From Entoloma clypeatum (taxonomy: Eukaryota; Basidiomycota; Agaricomycetes; Agaricales; Entolomataceae), in the NCBI GenBank assembly GCA_963565915.1, contig OY751491.1:4092001-4156000 (forward strand): a stretch of 64,000 nucleotides of DNA, in the 5' to 3' direction. The position numbers and the translations under genes were made by a program. Under the pieces are notes generated by a model. That model was not told the origin of the DNA and searched no databases. It saw only the letters and a program-made list of their open reading frames with translations. Position 1 is the first letter of the stretch; each line of letters starts with the position of its first letter. Positions 32,380-43,786 of this stretch are shown piece by piece.

Positions 32380-32780
32380 TGTTATGCTTAACAAACCGTT
32401 CCAAGGTTCGGGCTGAGTATGCAGGAAGTGGAAAGGCAAAGAGCAATGTGATTGCTAAATCTAAGGAATCTACTACAGTACAAGAGGTTTATATAGGTAC
32501 TGACTATAGGCGGTAGCGGATGAGTCAGTACTGCGGAAGGCAGTGCGCATGAGTCAGGTGACTGTGGAAGGCTATGTACAATGAGTAAGCTGACTGCGGA
32601 AAGCGAGTCAGTGTGGAAGCGAAGTATACTAAAGGGGATGACGAAGTAATGTAGTGAGTCAGACTGGGAATTGAAGGTTGCGAAAGTAGACATTAGACAT
32701 AGTGAGTTCGTAAGAGGGTGCCGAGTCGGGCCGATAAGTAAAAGATATGATGTGGTCCTCATACTGTAGAGTCCGTAACA
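32380..32780 (-). repeat. LTR-B, minus-strand copy (401 bp)
   Basis: Read on the minus strand it starts TGTTACGGACTC and ends TAAGCATAACA, as in the LTR-B pair at 45630 and 56561, but it is clearly diverged in the middle. It contains a TATATAAAC box and several TGAGTCA words. It interrupts Gyp-F RNase H at QQARWM. Confidence 0.88.
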
Positions 32781-34036
32781 TCCACCGTGCTTGCTGTCTG
32801 TTCAATTTCTGGGGTTCCCGGTAATATGTCAGGTTCTTGTGGTCCGATAGAACAACCGTTGGAAATGGTGACCCAAGGAGGTAATGTCTCCAGGTTTCCA
32901 GTGATCGGATAATTCCCAAGAGTTCCCGATCGTAGATCTCATAGTTCCGTTCTGCTGCAGAGAACAAGTGCGATATATATCCACAGGGGTGCCAGTCTCC
33001 GTTTACATCTTGTTGGTGCAGTACTGCTCCTGTCGCCCATTTGGATGCATCAGATTCTATGATGAACAGTTTGTCAGTGTTTGGCATTAACAATACCAGT
33101 GATTCCGCCAATTTGTCCTTTAACATGTCAAATGCCATTTGGCAGTCCTCATTCCATTCCCATTCCTGATCCTTTTTGGTCAGATCATTCAGGGGTTTGG
33201 CAATGTCCGAGTAGTGTCCGATAAACCTTCCATAGAAGTTTCCAAATCCAAGGAAGAATCTGACCTGTTTCACAGTCACAGCTTCCGGCCATTTCGTTAT
33301 TCCCAATAACTTAACGGGGTCCATCGTGATTTCATTTTCTTTGATAATGAGTCCGAGATATTCGCATTGTCTGACTCCAAATTCGCATTTTTCCAGGTTG
33401 AGATAGAGATCATTCTCTTCCATTTTCTTAAGCACACGGAGCATCCATTTGGTGTCAATTTCATCATTGACCGAGAATATGAAGATGTCGTCCAAATAAA
33501 TGAGCAACCATCCTTCTTCAAGTTCTTCTTTGAAAATTTCGTTCATTGTCGCCTGAAACGTGGGAGGCATGCCTGCCAGTCCAAAAAAGGCAACCAAGGG
33601 TTCGTACAACCCTTGATTGGTTTTGAATGCAGCCTTCCACTCATCGCCAGATTTGATCCGTACGTTGTTGTATCCCCAACACATGTCCAGTTTGGTAAAG
33701 ACCTTTGCTCCTTTCAGTTTGTCCAGTAAATCTCCAACCAGGGGTAATGGGTATGTGTTCTTCACTGTTCCTTCATTCAATTGCCGATAGTCCTGACATG
33801 GTCTGAGTTTATCCGAGTCCTTTTTTGCCACAAAGAAAAAGGGTGATGCCATTGGTGATTTCGAGGGTCTGATGTTTTCGAAGGTTCTCATCAAGGAATT
33901 CGTCCAGTTTTGTTTGTTCTTCCGGTGACAGAGGATAAACCTTACAGTCTTTCGGGGTGAAGTCTGGTTTCAAGTCGATTGCGTGGTCCCATGGTTTATG
34001 TTCCGGTAACCTTTCAGATGCTGTTTTCTCGAACAC
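32781..34036 (-). pseudogene. Gyp-F reverse transcriptase-RNase H, interrupted
   Basis: RT begins with [20 protein letters not shown], breaks frame near 33895, then continues as [40 protein letters not shown] and the YLDD motif ([12 protein letters not shown]). RNase H shows [39 protein letters not shown] and [20 protein letters not shown]. At ARWM the reading enters LTR-B; the rest of RNase H and all of integrase are absent from the window. It is a Ty3/gypsy lineage distinct from Gyp-A and related to Gyp-C. Confidence 0.9.
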
Positions 34037-34054
34037 CTTCTGATACTGATCATA

Positions 34055-34429
34055 TCATTCTGGTAGTTCTTTCTTTAGTTTGTCCACGGTGTCCGTATTG
34101 TGTGAGAGTTTCTGGGAGATTGAGGTTTTGGCTTGGATCCAAATATCCTCAATGGGTTCGTCCGTTCCTTCTTTATTCTTTGTTCCATCCACATTGAACA
34201 CGCGAATGGGCTTTAGTAACGGAATAAGCTTCATTTGGTTGGCTGTGGTGAACTTCTGGTCCAAGAAGGTTCCTCCTGCTCCTGAGTCTATCAGGGCATT
34301 TATCTTTAGTTTTTCATCAATGCTTTCTCCTTCTCCTGACATTGAAATGGGGATCAAAAAAAATTTGTCATTCATGTCGGCTACAATTACAGGGGATAGG
34401 GAGATTGAAAACTGAGCAGGGGCTGACAT
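34055..34429 (-). pseudogene. Gyp-F protease remnant
   Basis: The frame contains INALIDSGAGGTFLDQKF, the aspartic protease site, and PIRVFNVDGTKNKEGTDE. The usual C-terminal part (LG...WL...NP motif) is missing, so an internal deletion joins it to the RT linker. Confidence 0.82.
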
Positions 34430-34441
34430 CGGTACAGGCTG

Positions 34442-35645
34442 CTTTATTGAAAACTCTGTTTCTCCATCTCGGAGATTAAGGTGTCTTGTTCCTCATTTGG
34501 TAAGTCTTTAAAAATGCCTCGAATGTGGGCATATGCGTCGGAAGCTTTCTTGAACGTGTTGTTCGCAACTGGGGTCTTTCCTCCTTTGTGTGCATCAGCA
34601 CGGTGTCCTGCCTGATGGCAAATGAAGCACAACCCTTTTTTGAAGTGGTGTCTCTTTCTTCGGCAGTCAGCCGGTCGATGTCCATAGCATTTGGGTCTGG
34701 GGCAAAGTGCGTGTTTCGGGGTGCAGGGTTATAATTAACCTTGAACTTCTTCTTTCCTCCATCGGGCCTAAGCCTTTGAGAGACTGCCCTGGCTCTCCTC
34801 CACTGGTTGTCCAACCTGGACGCCGTGGTGTACCATTCGTCGACTGTTCCTGGGATCTTGTCAAGACCCAAGATCTTGTCCCGGAGGGCGTGTGGCAACG
34901 CCTCCATGAAGTAATCTTTGAGGGATCGTTCCTCTGTGATTAAACTCTCTGCAACCCATAGTTTGAATTTTTCAACAAATTCATCGGCTGTCATGCCCTC
35001 CATCTTCTGTGTCTTTATCATAGTTAACATGGCCCCTTCCTTGTCAACTGGGGAAAATGACTTCCTCAGCTTCTCAATGAAGTCTGTGTATTTCAGGTAG
35101 GTGGGTACTCCAGCGGTGGTGATGTCTCTGTACCAAGACTCCTTCCATGGTCCAGCGGTTCCTCCTTTCATATATGAGATCGTAAAGAGGATTTTCTTTT
35201 TGTTGGAGTTGTACATGTCATCGTTCATTTCCAAGTACGAGTTTGCGTCAAACAAAAATTCTGACAGTTTCCTTCTGTCTCCATTGAAGATCACCGGCAG
35301 GCTGATCTTTATTTCCTTTTCTGGGGTTCTTGCCTGAGAAGTCATTTCTACAGGTATTGGTTTCACTGGGGTGTCTGGGGTCTTTGGTCTGGGTGCAGCA
35401 ACAGCAACAGCTGGCGGCGGTGGGACTCGTCTTGGAGAGAGGTAAGAGGGTGATGTGGGGTTGACTGGTACGAAAGAGGAGGTTACTCTTCTGTACGGTG
35501 TCGGCAGTTGTTGTGGTGTGATGGGTGCATCAACGAACTCCTGTTCATCTTCTACGTCGGACGAGACTCCAAAGGTTGATTGTCGGGGAGGAATCTTTGT
35601 GTCTAAAACCGTGGTGGGTTGACGACATAGATCAGCTTGACCTTT
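34442..35645 (-). pseudogene. Gyp-F gag, 5' end cut by LTR-G
   Basis: The frame is open from the LTR-G border (35645) through a Pro-rich N-terminus (SYLSPRRVPPPPAVAVAA) and the capsid-like part (VIFNGDRRKLSEFLFDANSY, TISYMKGGTAGPWKESW, ADEFVEKFKLWVAES, LRDKILGLDKIPGTVDEWY). At 34635-34641 the minus-strand heptamer AAAAAAG sits exactly in -1 slippery phase, and only the -1 frame continues into the knuckle CFICHQAGHRADAH (last Cys replaced by His). A single-base deletion explains this equally well. Confidence 0.85.
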
Positions 35646-36199
35646 TGTTACGGCGATAGCCTACAATCGGTACAAGGTCCTAGTCACGTGGGTTCGTACT
35701 GTTTCCACACAAGTCCCTCAGTAGGACGACTTGTTCAAGATCAGTGAGTTCCTCAGAAGGACGACTCGGTTCAAGGTCTGGCAGAGCTAAGTCCTCACAA
35801 GGCACTTAGTTTGAGAGCATTCGAAGAATAGACAAGTAAGTGTTGTATGCCTAGGTCAAGCTAAGGACCTCTACTTTAAGGTTACAGGTCTTATATATGT
35901 TATCCTATGGCTATAAATAAGTATGTGCTGCATAGGAGCTAAATAGGCCATTGGTTAGATAGATGTTTCAAGGAGGCGGTGGCATAGGAGTCAGAGATAA
36001 GGCCTCAAGGCCATGAGTCAGAGATAACAAGTGAAAATGTATCTAAAAGGGGAATTGTCCAAGTCAATGTGAGTCATAGCACTGATAGGGGGGACATGTG
36101 TCCCAGGGTCATCAGAGTTAAGTGAAACGGGGTTTGATAAGGATTGAGGGTCAAGGGGTTGTGTGAAGGCGCATAGGAAGAGGGTGAAAAGGTGTAACA
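35646..36199 (+). repeat. LTR-G copy 2 (554 bp)
   Basis: TGTTACGGCGATAGCC...AAGGTGTAACA is near-identical to 12868-13421 and includes the CTATAAATAAG box (~35921). The left flank is Gyp-F gag and the right flank is possible host DNA. The flanking 5-mers (CCTTT, CTTGT) differ, so again there is no target duplication. Confidence 0.75.
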
Positions 36200-36786
36200 C
36201 TTGTCCTTGTTCTCATAGATGAACTCGACGGTTTCCAATGGATGGAACATCAGATCAACATCGGCCGTCATCTCCTTCTTCATGGTGTGGCGGGCTGGGA
36301 TTACGAGTTGATGCTGAGCAGTGAGGCCATCACCCTCATCCTTGGTACGTGATAAGTAAATTATTTTGTTTCTTGTGATATTTGCCTCACATTTCTCAAC
36401 AACCACAGCCCTATGCTTACTTTTTGGGGTCCTTGAAGGCTTCGTGGCCACTGGCTTGTGGCTGGCAGCCTTACCACATGCCCTCTTCTTTTGCGTCCCA
36501 CACCCCGTTTCTGAGTCATCACTGTTGTCTTCTGATCAATGTCACTTACATCTTGCTGCCAGTTTTGGTCCTCTCTTTGAACAATGATGATGGGAATCGC
36601 TCTCAGCAGCGGCGGTGTCATCATCATCGTCTGACTCCTGAGTTTGATTCAGAGTTGTGACCTTTGAGCTTTCGAAAACAAACATACCTGAGTTTGATTG
36701 AGATGTTGTGACCATCGAGTGGTTGAAGATGTAGCCTGAGGTTGACCACAGGAGGATGCTCCCTTCGTAGTGCTTCCCCTAGCCAT
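36200..36786 (-). pseudogene. Possible gene fragment (unrecognised, His/Asp- and Lys-rich)
   Basis: A possible ATG at 36786 gives 33 codons, then a 50-nt GTATGT...CTCAG intron (36687-36638), then an in-phase exon reading ESDDDDDTAAAESDSHHHC. A stop follows unless another break is assumed. Downstream frames read KPSRTPKSKHRAVVVEKCEA and DVDLMFHPLETVEFIYENKD before LTR-G cuts in at 36199. I recognise no family, and the model cannot be completed. Confidence 0.3.
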
Positions 36787-36799
36787 GGGAGAGAGAAGG

Positions 36800-37224
36800 T
36801 AGGAGGATGTTTTCCTCATCATCATCTGGCCCAGTACTTATACCTTTGCCCACAGGATTGTGTCTCCAACAACTTTTTTTTTCTATATTATTTCTACCAT
36901 GATAGAATTGTTGTAGATGAATTAAGGAGTCTCAACATCGTGTGAGATGGCAATGTAACATGTTTCGAAGCCATGATGGAGTTTGGTGACAACATGGACA
37001 TGAGCCAAGATCCTGGATTTTTCGCAACTAGTTTCTGCCCAATTAACCAGTTAAAATTGGTTAAAACCAGTTAATAAAAGTTAACAAAAATCTTTCTCAG
37101 AGGTTAAACTGAGGTTATTGCTACACCCAAAGTTGTTAACCTTAACTATGGGGTTAAGTTAATGGGGGTTAAGTTGTGTTAAATTAACATTAACTGGCAG
37201 TTAAGTAACTTGACTTTTAAACAC
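36800..37224. other. Gene-free stretch with GTTAA-rich DNA
   Basis: Between 37030 and 37200 the words AACCAGTTAA and GGTTAA recur many times in both orientations. No coding potential is seen. Confidence 0.5.
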
Positions 37225-37545
37225 TAATGATGTATTCTCTTGAATGATAACTATTCTAATGAAAAATGCAGTCTAATGATAGCTTTATGATGTATTCTAT
37301 TGAATAATAATGACTATTCTAATGAAAAGTGCATTCTAATGATAGTTTTATGATGTATTCTGTCAAATGATAACTATTCTAATGAAAAGTGCAGTCTAAT
37401 GATAGCTTTATGATGTATTCTAATCAAATGATGACTATTCTAATGAAAAGTGCAGTCTAATGATATATTCTATTCAATGATGGCTATTTTAATGAAAAGT
37501 GCAGTTTAATGATAGTTTTATAATGTATTATAATGAGAGGTGCAG
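37225..37545. repeat. Tandem repeat, ~75-bp unit, about 4.5 copies
   Basis: The unit contains ATGATGTATTCTATTGAAT, GACTATTCTAATGAAAAGTG and CAGTCTAATGATAG, and repeats with small indels. It is AT-rich and non-coding. Confidence 0.85.
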
Positions 37546-38551
37546 TTATGAGTTCTTAATTTCCAATTAAGGAAACTCATTTTGACTGGGCGTTTGCAGT
37601 GCATCAAAATTCAGCCAATTTGATTGACTATTTTTCCATGCTCCATTCTTGGTACTTTCTCCCTGACTGTGAGAGTTAAGCCAGAGTTAGCATTCACAGA
37701 GCCCAAGCCGGCTCCACTGATGACATATTGCATAAGGCATGAAGGTAGTATGTATGCCCACAGAAATCTGTCTTAACTACAGGATGCAATGGGTGGGTTT
37801 GGATTGATATCAAGCTATTGTTAGCCTTGACAAAGCTTCTCTGTACTTGGCCATCAAAACAAAGTATGGTTTGAAAATTGCACTGTAGAATAGGTTTTCT
37901 CTGAGCATCCAGGGCTCAAATTGGAGTTTTTACTGTTCTTCACCCCCTTCCTCTTATCACCTATGTCATATCCTTGGCTGTTCCCTGTGAAGATTTCTGA
38001 GGCATAAGCCAAATATTAATCCAACCCAGAAGGTTGGCAAGTCATTGTTTGCCTTGACAAAGCTTGTCCATTCAGAAGAGGCAGAAAAGGAGTTCGTTCT
38101 TTTGGTCTTGGAATTCTGATTTCAAGCAGATCACTTTTGAGCACTTTTACAAGGCTCAAACAAAGTACAGTTTGAAAATTATGTTTTCTCTGAGCATCCA
38201 GGGCATTTTTACCATTCTTCACACCCTTCACCTTATCACCTATGACATTTTCCATAGAATCTAAAAGTCATGCTGTATGAGACTCCTCACCTCACTCCTT
38301 TCTTGTTTTCCACCATTTCTAACCCGCCATACAAAGGCTTTTTGGTGATTGTTTGGCTCTCCCCTGTAAACCAAACAGATTGTTAAAATCTGAACGACCT
38401 GTTTCTTTTGAAAGGGGAACAAACAAAGCCTTCCCACACTGAAAATAAATGAATTGGAACAGCAAAGAAGTACATTGTGAAATGGCCATGGTCCATGCAA
38501 ATTCAAGTGGGAGATTCTATCATCATCTTCCCCAAATGAGTGAGATATTGT
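37546..38551. other. Gene-free stretch; partial duplications
   Basis: A motif around TTGCCTTGACAAAGCTT and TCTCTGAGCATCCAGGGC occurs twice (37820-37915 and 38050-38205). A segment at 38306-38430 is an inverted copy of 40245-40355 (GGTTTACAGGGGAGAGCCAA...). No gene is supported. Confidence 0.5.
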
Positions 38552-38636
38552 TGTTCTGAGATTGACTAGCAATGTGTGCATTTTATTGTGTGAATAGTGA
38601 AGAGCAAGGGTATGAACTACCCTAGGGTTTTATCAA

Positions 38637-38668
38637 GGGTAAGGGTAAGGGTAGGGTAAGGGTAGGGA
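38637..38668 (+). repeat. Telomere-like GGGTAA/GGGTA tract in left arm
   Basis: GGGTAAGGGTAAGGGTAGGG and following bases form the tract. The inverted counterpart is at about 41056-41088 (CCTTACCCTTACCCTTACCC). The unit is not the canonical fungal TTAGGG. Confidence 0.75.
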
Positions 38669-38799
38669 TTTTGGACCCTTTGAAAACCCATACCCATGAC
38701 ATGGGTATCACGGGTTTGATCACGTGGTCACGTGCACCATAAGTTTTTGTTGATCAGTGATCAACAAACATTGTACTCTCCTTCCAGCTTGTGACAGGA

Positions 38800-39160
38800 C
38801 TAAAATGCCCAACGGCCGCCTCTCGACTGCCACCTCTCATGTCTAGTGGCCGCCCCTCGTTCCCAACGGCCACCCGTCATGCTTAACGACCGCCCCTTGC
38901 ATCCAACGGCTGCCCCGCACCTTCAACAACTGCCCCTCACGTCCAAGGACTGCCCAACAGCTCTCTCTCATGGCCAACGGCCACCCGTCGTGCTTAACTT
39001 GCATCCAACGACTGCCCCGCGCCTTCAATGACTGCCCCTCACGTCCAACAGCCGTCCCTCGCGCCCAACGGCTGCCCCTTGTGCTCAACGGCCACCTCTC
39101 GTGCTCAACGGCCACCTCTCGTGCTCAACGGCCACCTCTCATGCTCAATGGCCTTCCAGT
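38800..39160 (+). repeat. 20-bp minisatellite, left arm
   Basis: Degenerate units of CAACGGCCACCTCTCGTGCT, nearly perfect at the 3' end of the array (39075-39140). The inverted G-rich counterpart is at about 40490-40870. Frames through it give repetitive peptides that I do not treat as genes. Confidence 0.8.
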
Positions 39161-41173
39161 ATTTATTATGTATATTACATAGTGTAGATAATATATTCCA
39201 AGGGCAGCACCCTATGCTGCCTGCCCCCTGTATACCACGGGTAATCTGTGCCCGCGGCCCTTTGTGGTAACTGCACCTGTTAATGCGGATACCCATACCC
39301 TTTATCATGGATACGATGTTTCCCGGGTATGGGTACGGGTTGCGATTTGTTACCCTAAGGTCACCCATACTCATCACCAGCCAAGTGGCGACACTACTGT
39401 ACTATTATGACCGAGTGTTCAGTCACGCATCACAGCCATTTTTTTCTGATAATTTATTTGAATTTTTCTCGATTTATTGACATTTTGGGGCTTTGTCGGA
39501 AAAACTTTTTGATCATGTGCATGAACACCTGGTCGTAATAGTACAGTATACAATGGACTTACTGATACAGTTGAGACATTCTCATCAAGGGGTCATGGAT
39601 TCCAACCAGCAAACTGCACCCAGTAAGAAAAGAAACATAACAGAGCTGGCCACCAGAGAAGATTGTCCAAACTCCAAATGCCAGAAACCATGCTGCTGGC
39701 TCGATGCCCCACGCTCACGATCATTGATCATACCACATGCCCCAAAAGGCTAGGCTCGAACATTCCAGCTTCCAAATAGGTTGCACCCATGCCCCAAGGG
39801 GCCGGGCTCAGGTCATGAAAGTGTCGATAGGCAGATGGCTGGCATAGAGAGCTGAAAAGAAAGCAGTTTGCAACAAACAAGATGCAAACAATTAATGAAC
39901 ATATAGTCACGACCTCTGATGACCAATCACACAAGTTGGCAGCAGCATCTGCTGCTCAGCAGAGTCTTCTTAGGTTCTTTTGGTCCCTCTTGCTAGGTTG
40001 ATTATCAACCTTATTTGGCCACTTTCAATCTAGCTTTTGCCAGATTAATTTGTACAGTACCAATCTAGATTGAGGCATTTAATCAAATCACATTGGAATC
40101 ATTTCTTTCAACCTTTACCTGACTGACAATTGCTACTGTGCAGGTTGCAAATCAGGTTCATGGGGGTCGTCATTGATTGTTTAAGAGTATTTTTATTTGA
40201 TAGCACGTGCTCGGCAAAATTGGTGATCAGTGATGAAAATGAGGCGAAGGCTTTGTTTGTTCACCTTTCAAAACAAACAGGTTGTTAACAACCTGTTTGG
40301 TTTACAGGGGAGAGCCAAACAATCACCAAAAAGTGGCGGGTTAGAAATGATGGAAAACCTGCATTAACGGGTACGGTTTCCGCAAGGGGACCCGCAGGAT
40401 ACGGGGTGCGGACAGTTTATAGTGCTGCTGCTGGAATAAATCATGTACACTATATTATATACATGATATATACTTGGACAGTTTGGGACGCGGGGCGATG
40501 GTTGGTGTCGAGGAGAGGCCGTTTGGCACTACAGACACTGGGTGGGCACGTGGGGTGACAGTTGGGCACGAGGGGCGGCTGTGGGGCATGAGAGGCGGCT
40601 GTTGGGCATGAGGGACAGCCGTTGGGCGGTTGTTGAAGGTGCGGGGTGGCCATTGGATGCAAGGGGTGGCTGTTAAGCACGAGAGGCAGCTGTTGGGCAT
40701 GTCGGGCAGCCATGGGGCACGAGGGGCAGCTGTTGGGCAGTTGTTGGACATGAAGGCCGTCATTGAAGGCATGGGGGGGCCATTGGGCACAAAGGGTGGC
40801 TGTTGGGCATGACAGATGGCCATTGGGCAGTCATTGAAGGCGAGGGGTGGCCGTTGGGCAGGCGGCAGTCAAGAGACAGACATTGGGTGTTTTGTTCCCA
40901 TCACAGGTTGCCAATGCGCACATGGGCGTTGGAACGAGAGTAAAACAATAATAGATGTTTGTTGATCACTGATCAACAAACACTCATGGTGCATGTGACC
41001 ATGTGATCAAACCCATGATACCTGTTTGCGGGTACGGGTTTTCGAAGGGTCCAAAATTCCTACCCTAGCCTTACCCTTACCCTTACCCTTGATAAAACCC
41101 TAGGGTAGTTCATACCCTTGCTCTTCACTATTCACACGATAAAATGCACACATTGCTAGTCAATCTCAGAACA

Positions 41174-42200
41174 CGATTTGTGTGAAAATTAGTTGTTATT
41201 GCTCGTAGAAATGAGGGCGAGGGTGCCCCATAGTTATTTCAGCAAGATCTTGATTTATCATCTCGCTGATTTCCTCCCGAGACTAGAATTGGCCTAGCAT
41301 TAAAGCTAGCTGTCAGGTTTGCTCTATTTTTGAATATGTTAGTGTTGGGGTATGTGTTGAGGGTGCCCCATGGTTTAAAATAGCAAAGGATGGCCTTGTG
41401 TTTTGTGGCACGCTGCCACCGATGCCAGGGAAGTTTAGATCATCACTTCCAGATGACACACCTGAAATGTCATTGAGAGGCATTCAATACATCCTTCAGC
41501 AATAACATATCCAAGAACAAAGTTGTTCCAACCAATGTATTCCGATGTTATGTTGATTCAAGTACTAAAACCAAAGTGGCACCAATCAGTGGCCCATCAA
41601 TTTACTCAAGCTCTGGTTGGGAACCCCATTGCCACATCCATACTAGTGATACCATTACATCATGGCAAACCAGAGGAACCAGCATCCAACTGCAACTGGG
41701 AAGTGAAAGGGACGAAAGGCTTCAACAGAAAAGCTTGCCGCACCGGTTCTCCCAGCCATCATATGAATGCTTTGATCAATGATGACTGAGGAGGGCTAAT
41801 TCTATGGTGTTGTAATCTGGTGAATAGGGAGGTAGGAAGCAGTACCACATGCCTCTACACATATAATAGCAGTAGATAACACCAAAATTGGAGCTTACCA
41901 TTGAGTAATTAGATCCAGCACACATGGATCTTTATGAATGCAAGCACCATCCATGATGATCACAGAATTTGGACCAGGGAAGGGGTTCATTCCAGTCAGG
42001 AGGCCATCAATGAAATCATAGAACCGACATGCTGTAAAGGAACCTTCACTAGAAAGTGCTGGAAGCAGAGAATAACTGGAGATAATGTAAGAATCTCAAA
42101 AATCAGGTTAGATCATGTATCAAGTACCGTTTTCCCCTCACAAAAAAGGTGGTAATACAATGTGTATACCTCTCAAAGATATATCTCGGTGGATATCTCT
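41174..42200. other. Gene-free stretch left of the nested element
   Basis: Short anonymous frames only (for example 41523-41789). It ends where Gyp-C LTR homology begins at 42201; the outer ~155 bases of that LTR are missing. Confidence 0.5.
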
Positions 42201-42480
42201 GCACGTCGGATCGCAGGGACTATCATTCATCTTGTTTCCATTCATCCCCCATCCCTACTCCCAATCATTGCTCATCATTCATATGTCTCATTTTATCTCT
42301 TATTTCATATCTCATTTTACTATTTATCTAACTAGCTTGCAGGGGAATCCTTAGAACTTTCTCTTTGGATCTCCCTTGCAAGGTATGTGTTGTATTACTT
42401 ATCAGACTGCTCAATCTAAACTTTGGATCTCCCTTGCAAGCATCTGAGTTCAAGTCTTGGATCGTAAGGTTGCCCTTACA
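42201..42480 (+). repeat. Gyp-C 5' LTR, left-truncated
   Basis: It matches 59114-59393 (GCACGTCGGATCGCAGG ... GTTGCCCTTACA). The first ~155 bp of the LTR, including TGTAAGGGCAACC, are absent, so the outer target duplication cannot be read. Confidence 0.85.
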
Positions 42481-42527
42481 GTAGAAAGTTCTCATTTAAT
42501 TGGACCGGATCCAATTGCATCGTTGTC

Positions 42528-43752
42528 ATGATTCCGCGCTTTGGAGCAGCTTCGTCCGGGTCCGGGTCTGACTCTGATACATCTCCCACCCCTTCCAGTT
42601 CTTCTAATTACCTCTCCGTAACTGGTGATTCTGCTCTGTGCATAGTAATGGACGACCCCAATCGCCTTGAACAGCTTGAGCATGAGTTCCAGGAACAATG
42701 TCAAACTCTCGCCGATATCTCCACTCAACTTGACCAACTTCTTCTTGCTTTCAACGCAATACCCGCCCCCACTCCGCCACCTGTCCTACCTGCTCCCGCA
42801 CCTGCTATTATACCCGCTCTGTTCGCTCCGGCCAATCCGGGCATGCGTTGAGCAAAACCCGCCAATCCATCAGACTTCGATGGATCACGCGCAAATGGCT
42901 GGACCTTTCTAAACTCCTGTGAATTTTTTATGGGACTGTTTTATAAAGAGTGGACATGCAGCACGCTTCGCGGATCGCATTATCCAACAGGAGTGGAGGA
43001 CTGGTGCTCTGTCTTATTGGACTTAGGTGGACTTTCGCGCAGTCTTCACAGCGGAGTTCACTCTGGAGAATGAGGAAAAGGACATGAGGCTGATCCTCGA
43101 AGGAGAATCCTATTATCAAGGTCAATGGGATGTCGAGACCTATATTGACAAGTTCAAAGACTACATTGACAAAGCGGGCTATCAGGAGGATACCAACATT
43201 GTACTCAAATTCCACCATGGTCTCCGTTCCGACATTCAGAACAAGATTGCCACCCTGACCCACGGACGGCCTGCAGATGACAACCCCGATGAGTGGTACT
43301 CTGCAGCACGAGTCAATGACAACAATAGGATTGCCAACAAAGCCTTTAAAGCCACTGCTCTGACCTGCACATCCACCTTCCGCAACGTTGTTGGACCAAG
43401 AGTACCTGGCACCTCAGTATTCCCTCGCCCCTACATTCCATTCACTTTGCATACAGCTCCGCTTGCATCCGCATCCGCTCTGCCAACAAGGGACCCTAAT
43501 GCAATGGACATTGATACTTCACGCATCAAAGGCAAGAATGCCAATGCATGCTTCAGATGTAACAAAACGGGCCACTTTAGTCATGAATGCCCCCTTCGCT
43601 TCGATGTTCGCTTCATGACAATGGAGGAGCAGGACAAGTTTGTTATGGAACAACTCATGGTCAAGGATGCAGTGGAAGACAACTCCGTTCCGCCCACGGA
43701 GTCTGCGGAGTCAGAGGGAGGACAGGAGGATTTTCCTCCCCACAATGAGTGA
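42528..43752 (+). pseudogene. Gyp-C gag, broken
   Basis: ATG 42528 opens a Ser/Pro-rich N-terminus and a short coiled-coil part (RLEQLEHEFQEQCQTLADIS). TGA at 42849 interrupts it before AKPANPSDFDGSRANG. A frameshift follows near 42940 and TAG occurs at 43024. The capsid part continues in frame (DFRAVFTAEFTLENEEKDMR, VLKFHHGLRSDIQNKI, NPDEWYSAARVND) to a CCHC knuckle CFRCNKTGHFSHEC and a tail ending at TGA 43750. The order is standard for Ty3/gypsy Gag. Confidence 0.88.
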
Positions 43753-43786
43753 ACAGTGCGCCCTCATTGTCTGCTAAACCTTATTT

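Larger units (their letters stand above)
38552..41173. mobile_element. 2.6-kb foldback (long inverted-repeat) element with minisatellite arms
   Basis: The left arm (38552-~39290) and right arm (~40365-41173) are inverted copies. Outer ends are TGTTCTGAGATTGAC and GTCAATCTCAGAACA. Each arm then has a GGGTAA/GGGTA tract (or its complement), GATCAGTGATCAAC, a ~20-bp minisatellite and an AT-rich TATTATGTATATT block. The ~1.07-kb centre carries GGGTACGGGT-type words but no recognisable gene. The arms are diverged and no clear target duplication is visible. A related relic is at 59394-61140, so the structure is multicopy. Confidence 0.65.

Noticed and set aside
12868..36199. The two LTR-G copies as the ends of one 23-kb element
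   Set aside because: Flanking 5-mers do not match and the enclosed DNA is a mixture of unrelated elements on both strands.
37225..37545. CRISPR-like array
   Set aside because: Direct head-to-tail repeats without unique spacers; eukaryotic context.
38637..38668. A true chromosome end or telomere
   Set aside because: Short, degenerate, different unit, mirrored at 41056-41088 and embedded in a repeat with sequence continuing on both sides.
40450..40870. Repetitive open frames in the G-rich minisatellite (also 60484-61111)
   Set aside because: The repeat unit of ~20 bp is not a multiple of three and frames are open in several registers, so they are by-products of the repeat.
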